Below, piece by piece: positions 1 to 4,948 of a DNA stretch of 6,097 nucleotides. Numbering within the stretch: position 1 is the first letter of the stretch; each line of letters begins with the position of its first letter. The position numbers and the translations under genes are program-made. The notes below the pieces were generated by a model, which saw only the letters and a list, made by a program, of their open reading frames with translations, was not told the DNA's origin and made no database searches. Where the stretch lies: NCBI GenBank assembly GCA_947096075.1, contig CAMUQE010000114.1:1-6097 (forward strand), read 5' to 3'. This DNA is from Veillonella parvula (lineage in GTDB: Bacteria > Bacillota > Negativicutes > Veillonellales > Veillonellaceae).

Positions 1-4
1 TTAC

Positions 5-96
5 ATCGATATGTAAATCAATACACTAAATCGACACGTAAATCGATATATTAAATCGATATATTATATTAAATTGATATATTAAATCGATACAGT
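5..96. repeat. degenerate tandem array of seven 12-13-base units
   Basis: Seven consecutive units match a consensus ATCGATATATTAA. They begin at 5, 17, 30, 42, 55, 73 and 86. Most are 12 or 13 bases long; the fifth is 18 bases because of an extra TATATT-like insertion, and the last is partial. Each unit begins with ATCGAT or a one-base variant (ATCAAT, ATCGAC, ATTGAT), and six end in TAA. The unit length is not a multiple of three and stops occur in every frame, so the array is not coding. It lies directly before the [2Fe-2S] protein gene and overlaps its predicted promoter, so a cluster of regulator binding sites is possible. It may continue beyond the left edge of the window. The repeat itself is seen directly; its function is unknown. 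Confidence 0.75.
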
Positions 97-101
97 ATAT
101 A
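74..101 (+). promoter_or_regulatory. putative sigma-A-type promoter of the [2Fe-2S] protein gene
   Basis: TTGATA at 74-79 could serve as -35 and TATATA at 96-101 as -10, with a 16-base spacer. The -35 is the start of the sixth unit of the tandem array and the -10 follows the last unit, so the array and the promoter are physically merged. Transcription would start near 107-109 and give a leader of about 25 bases. The region is so AT-rich that other hexamer pairs are possible (for example TATAGA at 98-103). Confidence 0.45.
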
Positions 102-103
102 GA

Positions 104-117
104 TATTCAAGTGAATA
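104..117. promoter_or_regulatory. small palindrome at the predicted transcription start
   Basis: TATTCA (104-109) and TGAATA (112-117) form a perfect 6-base inverted repeat around AG. It lies just downstream of the predicted -10 and just upstream of the ribosome binding site, a usual place for a repressor operator. Its short arms could also be chance in AT-rich DNA. Confidence 0.3.
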
Positions 118-132
118 CAAGAGGAATTACAT

Positions 133-366
133 ATGAATTTTGAAGAAAATCAAGTGCCAGAGGCGATTCTGGACAAGCTCACAAAGGTGTGCACATGCCG
201 TAGCATTACGCGCAAAACGATTAAGGAAGCCATTTTAGATGGTGCTCATACATTTCCACAAGTAAAAGAAGCAACTCGTGCTGGCACGGGCGCTTGCGGT
301 GGCAAAGGCTGTGGGCCGCGTATCGTAAAGCTCTTAGCGGAAATGAAAGAGCAAGGCAAAATTTAA
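133..366 (+). CDS. stand-alone BFD-like [2Fe-2S]-binding protein
   Basis: This 77-residue protein matches the BFD-like (Fer2_BFD) fold, a small helical domain that carries one [2Fe-2S] cluster for electron transfer. Four cysteines are placed as expected: C20 and C22 in a CxC motif, and C55 and C60 in a glycine-rich loop (GTGACGGKGCGP). The second pair is spaced Cx4C rather than the CxxC of bacterioferritin-associated ferredoxin. Cx4C is known in BFD domains attached to FAD dehydrogenases of the GlpA/HcnA type. Between the pairs lies the family's usual pattern of two helices with 'AI..GA' and 'VKEATRAGTG'. The start is set by GAGGA at 121-125, seven bases before the ATG. The gene appears monocistronic, with its own promoter before it and a terminator after it. 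The redox partner is not in the window; a flavoprotein oxidoreductase elsewhere is a reasonable guess. The family call is firm and the specific role unknown. Confidence 0.9.
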   Translation: MNFEENQVPEAILDKLTKVCTCRSITRKTIKEAILDGAHTFPQVKEATRAGTGACGGKGCGPRIVKLLAEMKEQGKI

Positions 367-385
367 TTTGCGAAATGTAACATAC

Positions 386-452
386 ACATTTTATACATCT
401 AAAATGTAAGATACATAGTTTACACTCCAAAATGTAAACTATAATGTTTACA
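386..452. repeat. cluster of overlapping TTTACA/TGTAAA inverted repeats
   Basis: Three dyads follow the [2Fe-2S] gene. ACATTTTA (386-393) pairs with TAAAATGT (400-407). ATAGTTTACA (415-424) pairs perfectly with TGTAAACTAT (433-442), giving 10-base arms around 8 bases. TGTAAAC (433-439) can instead pair with GTTTACA (446-452). The middle arm is thus shared by two mutually exclusive pairings. An extra AAATGTAA half-site lies at 373-380. The layout fits either a multi-site DNA operator for the downstream nagZ gene or a 3' untranslated structure of the [2Fe-2S] transcript. The terminator at 472-532 comes after it, which puts it inside the upstream transcript. A similar cluster follows fucO at 3101-3151. 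Confidence 0.6.
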
Positions 453-471
453 CAACAAAAATGAAACATAT

Positions 472-539
472 AAAGATTGTTATTTGATTCTCTCAATGGA
501 TATACCCGTTGGGTTTTCGAGTAACAATCTTTTTGTTTT
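472..539 (+). terminator. intrinsic terminator of the [2Fe-2S] gene, long branched stem
   Basis: AAAGATTGTTA (472-482) pairs perfectly with TAACAATCTTT (522-532). With two G-U pairs the stem can run on to 487/517, about 16 base pairs. The enclosed region holds a small ACCC-GTT-GGGT hairpin at 504-514. The stem is followed by a T-rich tail, T at 530-534 and again at 536-539. It would end transcription from the gene at 133-366. The stem-loop is larger than a minimal terminator, so a second role for the RNA cannot be excluded. Confidence 0.75.
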
Positions 540-584
540 GTAAGATGCATGTACTATACTGCTGCTTGTCGTGTATTGATTATG

Positions 585-622
585 TTGGGCTCGTTTATAT
601 TTTTTGATATACTATACATAAT
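585..622 (+). promoter_or_regulatory. possible nagZ promoter region
   Basis: Two weak hexamer pairs are visible: TTGGGC (585-590) with TATACT (608-613), spacer 17; and TTTATA (594-599) with CATAAT (617-622), also spacer 17. Neither is strong on both boxes. The position, after a terminator and about 30-65 bases before the nagZ start, makes a promoter here likely even though the exact pair is uncertain. Confidence 0.35.
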
Positions 623-650
623 ACTTTTTTGAGATTTAAGGGAGGTATGC

Positions 651-1799
651 ATGTTTCGACGTTTCGTAGCAGCCACTATGATTGGTGCATTAGCACTTAC
701 AACGGGTTGCGGTTTACATAATCCATTTACTTCAAAGGCAGAGCCTGTGACCTATGAGTCCGTGGCACAAAGCGAGTTTTCACCAGAGCAAAAGGTGGAC
801 AAGTTAGTGGCTAATATGTCCGATGCTGACAAGGTGGGACAATTGTTGATGATTGGCATTCACGGCACAACGCTAAACGATGACGCTAAATTTATGCTCA
901 ACGAATACCGCGTGGGAGGCATCATCTTGTTTGATCGTAATATGGAGTCTAAGGATCAAGTTAAAACGCTCATTGCAGATATTAATAAGGCTGGTAAAAG
1001 CGCCGGTTTAACGCCATTGTTCCTCGGCATCGACCAAGAGGGCGGTGCAGTAGCGCGCATGGATGATAAGCTCATCAAGGTTCCTCCTGCTGAGGAGGTA
1101 GGCAAAATGCCCGTTGAGCAAGCTGTATCCTTGGCAAAACAGTCTGGTGCAGAACTAAAAGACTTGGGCTTTAACATTAACTTTGCTCCTGTGGCGGACT
1201 TAGGATTAACCTATGGTCGTTCTTATAGTACGAGCCCTGATGAGGTCGTTCGCTATGCAGGCGCCGTTGGCAAGGCTTACGATGAAGCGGGCTTGTGGTA
1301 TTCCTATAAGCACTTTCCGGGCATTGGTAAGACCGATGTAGACTTGCACGCGGATACAAGCATCGTTCCTGTATCTAAAGAAACATTGCTTTCAGAGGAC
1401 ACAAAGGTATTTATAGACCTTATCAAACAGTCTAAATCGAATACCTATACAATCATGGTGTCTCATGCGATGTACCCACAAATCGATCCAGATCATCCTG
1501 CTAGTTTATCGAAAGCGATTATTACCGATTGGTTGCGCAAGGACATAGGCTATAACGGCGTTGTGGTAACGGACGATATGGACATGGGTGCCCTTGCAAA
1601 TCACTATACTTTTGGCGATATGGCGGTGCAATCCATCCTCGCCGGCAGTGATATCTTGCTCGTATGTCACGAATACGAACACATGCAAGAGGCGTATAAT
1701 GGCCTCATGAAAGCCGTGAAAGACGGTCGTATCTCGAAAGAACGACTCGACGAATCGGTGAAACGGATTTTGCTTATGAAAATGAGCCGAGGGCTGTAA
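651..1799 (+). CDS. nagZ: beta-N-acetylhexosaminidase NagZ, GH3 family, lipoprotein
   Basis: This 382-residue enzyme removes beta-1,4-linked N-acetylglucosamine from the non-reducing end of muropeptides in peptidoglycan recycling. Residues 1-20 look like a lipoprotein signal: RR at 3-4, a hydrophobic stretch, then TTG before C20. Thr at -3 is an imperfect lipobox but is allowed by the general pattern. A short polar linker follows, then one GH3 domain from about residue 48 to the end. Visible motifs are the substrate-binding IDQEGG (127-132), KHFPG (220-224), the NagZ-specific Asp-His general acid/base pair D231-x-H233, and VTDDMDM with the predicted nucleophile D308. The second His of the usual KHFPGHG is Ile here (I225). 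There is no second domain like that of the longer Bacillus subtilis enzyme. The start is set by AAGGGAGG at 638-645, five bases before the ATG. Terminators on both sides suggest a single-gene unit. Lipidation predicts action at the cell envelope and not in the cytosol, unlike NagZ of E. coli. Confidence 0.92.
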   Translation: MFRRFVAATMIGALALTTGCGLHNPFTSKAEPVTYESVAQSEFSPEQKVDKLVANMSDADKVGQLLMIGIHGTTLNDDAKFMLNEYRVGGIILFDRNMESKDQVKTLIADINKAGKSAGLTPLFLGIDQEGGAVARMDDKLIKVPPAEEVGKMPVEQAVSLAKQSGAELKDLGFNINFAPVADLGLTYGRSYSTSPDEVVRYAGAVGKAYDEAGLWYSYKHFPGIGKTDVDLHADTSIVPVSKETLLSEDTKVFIDLIKQSKSNTYTIMVSHAMYPQIDPDHPASLSKAIITDWLRKDIGYNGVVVTDDMDMGALANHYTFGDMAVQSILAGSDILLVCHEYEHMQEAYNGLMKAVKDGRISKERLDESVKRILLMKMSRGL

Positions 1800-1856
1800 T
1801 TTACATTCTGTATAAAAATATATAGTGTATACATAACGTGCTATCAAGGATTTTAT

Positions 1857-1908
1857 TAAACCGATAGAGAATTAATAAGTAAAGTGATTCTCTGTCGGTT
1901 TATTTTTT
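1857..1908 (+). terminator. intrinsic terminator after nagZ, just before fucO
   Basis: The arms 1857-1872 and 1887-1902 pair over 16 positions, 15 Watson-Crick and one G-U (1865/1894), around a 14-base loop. A run of six T follows at 1903-1908. It lies 57 bases after the nagZ stop and only 33 bases before the fucO ATG. The simplest reading is the nagZ terminator. If fucO is transcribed from a site upstream of it, the same hairpin would sit in the fucO leader and act as an attenuator. Confidence 0.85.
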
Positions 1909-1912
1909 ATTG

Positions 1913-1918
1913 TATAGT
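1913..1918 (+). promoter_or_regulatory. possible -10 box of fucO
   Basis: TATAGT lies between the terminator T-run and the fucO ribosome binding site. A start near 1925 would give a leader of about 17 bases. No good -35 is visible at the right distance, because that region is the terminator stem. An alternative pair lies before the terminator: TTTACA (1800-1805) with TATAGT (1821-1826), spacer only 15. Neither is convincing alone. Confidence 0.25.
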
Positions 1919-1927
1919 TTGTTTTGT

Positions 1928-1933
1928 TAGGAG
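1928..1933 (+). promoter_or_regulatory. ribosome binding site that fixes the fucO start
   Basis: TAGGAG lies eight bases before the ATG at 1942. The reading frame is also open upstream from a TTG at 1924, but that TTG lies before the Shine-Dalgarno sequence and would add six residues (MLGVKY) not found in FucO. The ATG at 1942 is therefore preferred. Confidence 0.8.
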
Positions 1934-1941
1934 TGAAGTAT

Positions 1942-3093
1942 ATGGCTCGCAGAATAATGTTGAACGGTACGTCCTATTTTGGACAAGGCGCGATTCAGGA
2001 GATTGTGAACGAAATTAAGAATCGCCATTTCAAAAAAGCCCTCGTTACATCTACGCCAGATTTATTTGAATTTAAAGTGGCTACAAAGGTTACGGATTTG
2101 CTTGATGCGGCAGGTATTGCTTATGAAGTCTACGACGGTATCAAACCAAATCCTACCATCGAAAACGTAACGGCTGGTGTTGAGGCTTGTAAAGCGGCTG
2201 GCGCCGATGTTATCGTTGCTGTTGGTGGCGGTAGCCCGATCGATACAAGCAAGGCGATTGCTACTATTATTACGAACCCTGAGTTCGCCGATGTACGCAG
2301 CCTTGAAGGTTTAGCGCCTACTAAGAATCCGTGCTTGCCAATCATCGCTGTTACTACTACATCTGGTACGGCTGCAGAGGTTACTATCAACTACGTTATT
2401 ACAGACGTTGAAAAGAACCGCAAATTCGTTTGCGTTGATCCTCATGACATCCCAATCGTTGCCATCGTGGATCCTGATATGTCCGCGTCTATGCCAACAG
2501 GCCTTTGCGCTGCCACAGGTATGGATGCCCTCGTACACGCCGTAGAAGGTTATATCACAAAAGGTGCGTGGGAGCTAACTGATATGCTCCATTTGAAAGC
2601 TATCGAAATTATTGGTCGTTCCTTGCGTAGCGCTGTGGCTGGCGATTATGCAGGCCGTGAAGCCATGTCTTTAGGTCAATACATCGCGGGTATGGGCTTC
2701 TCCAACGTTGGCCTCGGCATCGTTCACTCCATGGCTCATCCATTGAGTGCTGTGTACGATATCCCTCATGGTAAGGCTTGTGCGATGCTGTTAACAGCAG
2801 TATTGAAATTCAATGCCCCTGCTACAGGTGAAAAATATCGTGAAATCGCTCGCGTTATGGGCGTTCCTAATGTAGATGCTATGGATGAAGCAACCTATCG
2901 TCAAGCGGCTATCGACGTAATTCAGAAATTAGCTGATGACGTAGGTATTCCTAAATCTCTTAGCGAAGCAGGCGTAAAACGGGAAGACATTCCATTCCTC
3001 GCTGAATCTGCTTTCAACGATGCATGTACTCCTGGTAACCCACGGGATGCCTCTTTAGAAGAAATAATCGGCATCTATGAATCCATATTCTAA
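1942..3093 (+). CDS. fucO: lactaldehyde reductase / L-1,2-propanediol oxidoreductase FucO
   Basis: This 383-residue group III iron-dependent alcohol dehydrogenase closely resembles E. coli FucO as I recall it, with near-identical stretches such as PEFADVRSLEG, TAAEVTINYVITD, RKFVCVDPHDIP, GQYIAGMGFSNVGLG and TGEKYREIARVMGV. FucO reversibly reduces L-lactaldehyde to L-1,2-propanediol with NADH in the cytosol. The NAD-binding GGGSP is at 95-99. The four metal ligands are all present, D195, H199, H262 and H276, each offset by one from E. coli D196, H200, H263 and H277. Length equals the family norm and the frame is intact. No fucose or rhamnose catabolism gene lies beside it in this window, so it may reduce lactaldehyde from another source, or act more broadly on glycolaldehyde or other short aldehydes in fermentative redox balance; this is inference. 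It appears to be a single-gene unit between two terminators. Confidence 0.93.
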   Translation: MARRIMLNGTSYFGQGAIQEIVNEIKNRHFKKALVTSTPDLFEFKVATKVTDLLDAAGIAYEVYDGIKPNPTIENVTAGVEACKAAGADVIVAVGGGSPIDTSKAIATIITNPEFADVRSLEGLAPTKNPCLPIIAVTTTSGTAAEVTINYVITDVEKNRKFVCVDPHDIPIVAIVDPDMSASMPTGLCAATGMDALVHAVEGYITKGAWELTDMLHLKAIEIIGRSLRSAVAGDYAGREAMSLGQYIAGMGFSNVGLGIVHSMAHPLSAVYDIPHGKACAMLLTAVLKFNAPATGEKYREIARVMGVPNVDAMDEATYRQAAIDVIQKLADDVGIPKSLSEAGVKREDIPFLAESAFNDACTPGNPRDASLEEIIGIYESIF

Positions 3094-3100
3094 TTAGCGT

Positions 3101-3151
3101 CTTTACATATTTCAAATGCCTCCGAATGTGTAAAGAAAATACATTTACACA
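3101..3151. repeat. second TTTACA/TGTAAA cluster with two alternative pairings
   Basis: Eight bases after the fucO stop, 3101-3111 (CTTTACATATT) can pair with 3125-3135 (AATGTGTAAAG) over 11 positions, one of them G-U. The right arm overlaps TGTGTAAA (3127-3134), which pairs perfectly with TTTACACA (3144-3151). As in the cluster at 386-452, one central TGTAAA arm is shared by an upstream and a downstream TTTACA arm. Position and motif are the same relative to the upstream gene: right after the stop and before a terminator-like hairpin. Function unknown. Confidence 0.55.
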
Positions 3152-3159
3152 CTTGCTTA

Positions 3160-3199
3160 ACAAAACTAGCCATCGCTTTTTAGAGGTGGCTAGCTTTGT
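3160..3199 (+). terminator. probable weak terminator after fucO
   Basis: CTAGCCATC (3166-3174) pairs with GGTGGCTAG (3185-3193), nine pairs including one G-U, around a 10-base loop. After one mismatch the pairing resumes with the A-rich and T-rich flanks (3160-3164 with 3195-3199). The tail GCTTTGTGTTT is a poor U-tract, so termination may be partial. Confidence 0.6.
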
Positions 3200-3283
3200 G
3201 TTTAAAGCGCTATCTATTGTTTTGTGATTCAGACCTTTGATCTCGTGTTCCGTGAGAAAGCTATTTTTATACGTAATCCTTTC

Positions 3284-3312
3284 TTGAAAATGGTGGTTTA
3301 CATAAGTATACT
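3284..3312 (+). promoter_or_regulatory. promoter of the ClC-TauE operon
   Basis: TTGAAA (3284-3289) and TATACT (3307-3312) are separated by exactly 17 bases, each box matching five of six consensus positions. This is the best sigma-A-type promoter in the window. Transcription would start near 3319 and leave a leader of about 73 bases. That start leaves almost nothing ahead of the in-frame ATG at 3323, which supports the downstream start of the ClC gene. Confidence 0.65.
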
Positions 3313-3379
3313 AAGGATATGAATGCATAGTTCGTGTAGACCTATGTCGGCAGAGGAACGGTTGGTTTTGGTCACTGCT

Positions 3380-3386
3380 AAGGAGG
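3380..3386 (+). promoter_or_regulatory. ribosome binding site that fixes the ClC start
   Basis: AAGGAGG, a perfect anti-16S match, lies five bases before the ATG at 3392. The frame is open from an ATG at 3323, which would add 23 residues (MHSSCRPMSAEERL and so on). That start has only a weak AAGGA and sits almost at the predicted transcription start, so 3392 is preferred. Confidence 0.85.
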
Positions 3387-3391
3387 ATGTT

Positions 3392-4936
3392 ATGAAATTA
3401 TGGAAATTTAATAAGCGTAGTTCTACCTTGGCAGATATGTCCATGAATCGAGTGCTCTTAACGGAACTCATTGCAAAGGGTGCTCTTGTTGGGGTGATTG
3501 CAGGTTTTTTGGGGGCATCATATCGCTATTTGATACTTGAATCAGAGCATATCAGGTGGCATTTGATGGATGGTATTACTATGGAATGGGCCATAGGTTG
3601 GCTTGTGGTAATGGTCATTTTTGCGTTTATTGTAGATCGATTGCTCGCATGGGCCCCATTGTCTGGTGGTTCTGGTATCCCGCAAATTGAAGGGGAGATG
3701 TTAGGTCTCTTTGATATGAAGCCCTATCGGACACTAGTATCTAAAATGATTGGTGGCGTACTGACCGGCTTTGCAGGATTTTCCGTAGGTCGTGAAGGGC
3801 CAGCCGTACAGATTGGCGGCTCTGCTGGGAAGATTGTGTCCTACTGGATGAATTCGGGACTACGAGAACAGCGTATTTTGACATCCGCAGGTGCTGGGGC
3901 AGGCTTAACAGCTGCCTTTAGTGCGCCCGTATCGGGGGCGATGTTCGTCTTTGAAGAGGTACATAAAAGCTTTTATCCGTATCTCGTTGTACCAACCTTC
4001 GTGGCAACTTTGATTTCTAACTATATTACAGTTAGTATCTTTGGACTTACACCAGCGCTAGGCTTTACGGTGACCTCAGGGGTTCCTCTTGAATATTTCC
4101 CGATACTGCTCATGGTTGGTGTTATCATGGGGCTATGTGGCGTGTTATTTTGCCGTATGATTTTTGCTTTCAAGAGGTTCTTTGACTGGCTCAAATGTTC
4201 TCGATTCTTGAAATTAGCTCTTACCTTTGTGGCGGTGGCAGCCATTGGCTTTGATTCGCAGCTCCTCTTGGGTGGGGGCAATGACCTTGTGGGTCAGCTT
4301 GCCTTTCAATCTCATGGCGTATTGCTCTTAGGTAGCATCGTATTAGGCAAGATTTTACTTACCACCTTCTGCTATGGCAGTGGTGCTCAAGGGGGCATAT
4401 TTTTGCCCATGCTCGTGATTGGTGCTGCAACAGGTGCTTTTTGTGAAAGCTTACTTTCAACCTTAGGACTTATTTCTCCTGATTTTGTACCACAGTTCGT
4501 TATCTGTGCCATGGGAGGAATGTTGGCCGCAGCTATGCGTACTCCCATCTTGGCGATTTTGCTCGTCCTTGAAATGACGAATAGTTTCTCTAATATTTAT
4601 GCTATCGGTACCGTTACGCTAGTGGCCTATCTTGTGGCGGATCTTTTAAAAGAACCGCCGATTTACGATTCCTTGTTGCAAGCCATGAGTGGTCAAAGCA
4701 ATCTAGAATCGGTGCAAACCTTCTTTCAAACGAAGGTGCCTGTGGTGGCAAACTATACGGATGTACAGTTACAAGACTTGGCATTGCCAGATGGTACATT
4801 GATCGTAAGTATTCGCCGTAATGGTACCTACATTGTGCCATTAGGCGATGTAAAACTCGAACCAGGGGATGAATTACAAGTCTCTTGTGAGCGTGGCCGA
4901 TTGAAAGCAGCGAAGGCGTATTTTCAATCTAATTAG
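3392..4936 (+). CDS. ClC-family chloride/proton exchanger with C-terminal TrkA_C domain
   Basis: This 514-residue inner-membrane protein belongs to the voltage-gated ClC family. The filter signatures are intact: GSGIP at 93-97 with the central Ser S94, GREGP at 133-137 with the gating glutamate E135, GGIFLP at 334-339, and Y425 in the motif KEPPIYDSLL, which corresponds to Tyr445 of E. coli ClcA. FEE at 187-189 keeps the inner glutamate tied to proton coupling, so an exchanger is more likely than a passive channel. GSGIP and GREGP argue against the fluoride-specific CLC-F branch. After the membrane domain (to about residue 430) comes a soluble segment of about 70 residues, with a VPLGDVKLEPGDEL signature, that fits TrkA_C/RCK_C. 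This replaces the CBS pair of other ClC proteins and may sense a ligand. The gene starts a likely operon; its TAG stop overlaps the ribosome binding site of the TauE gene. A role in acid or chloride stress is inference. Confidence 0.92.
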   Translation: MKLWKFNKRSSTLADMSMNRVLLTELIAKGALVGVIAGFLGASYRYLILESEHIRWHLMDGITMEWAIGWLVVMVIFAFIVDRLLAWAPLSGGSGIPQIEGEMLGLFDMKPYRTLVSKMIGGVLTGFAGFSVGREGPAVQIGGSAGKIVSYWMNSGLREQRILTSAGAGAGLTAAFSAPVSGAMFVFEEVHKSFYPYLVVPTFVATLISNYITVSIFGLTPALGFTVTSGVPLEYFPILLMVGVIMGLCGVLFCRMIFAFKRFFDWLKCSRFLKLALTFVAVAAIGFDSQLLLGGGNDLVGQLAFQSHGVLLLGSIVLGKILLTTFCYGSGAQGGIFLPMLVIGAATGAFCESLLSTLGLISPDFVPQFVICAMGGMLAAAMRTPILAILLVLEMTNSFSNIYAIGTVTLVAYLVADLLKEPPIYDSLLQAMSGQSNLESVQTFFQTKVPVVANYTDVQLQDLALPDGTLIVSIRRNGTYIVPLGDVKLEPGDELQVSCERGRLKAAKAYFQSN

Positions 4937-4948
4937 GAGTGTTAGTAG

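Noticed and set aside
74..91. FNR- or Fur-type box within the tandem array
   Set aside because: TTGAT and ATC-type halves occur, but the spacing is seven bases rather than the four of FNR sites, and the sequence does not resemble the GATAAT-based Fur box.
5..96. Plasmid-type iterons or a replication origin
   Set aside because: Units are shorter than usual iterons, no DnaA box was seen, and no replication or partition gene is nearby.
5..96. CRISPR array
   Set aside because: Units are short, adjacent and degenerate, with no unique spacers between them.
221..550. 109-codon open frame on the minus strand across the end of the Fe-S gene
   Set aside because: It overlaps a well-supported gene and a terminator, has no ribosome binding site that I could see, and its translation has no recognisable domain.
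1506..1847. 113-codon minus-strand frame inside nagZ
   Set aside because: It is antisense to conserved GH3 motifs and shows no family features; it is a shadow of the coding strand.
1924..1941. Upstream TTG extension of fucO
   Set aside because: The TTG lies ahead of the Shine-Dalgarno sequence, and FucO proteins begin at the residues encoded from 1942.
3323..3391. 23-residue N-terminal extension of the ClC protein, or a separate leader peptide
   Set aside because: The perfect AAGGAGG serves 3392, and the predicted transcript begins only a few bases before 3323. The frame simply happens to be open.
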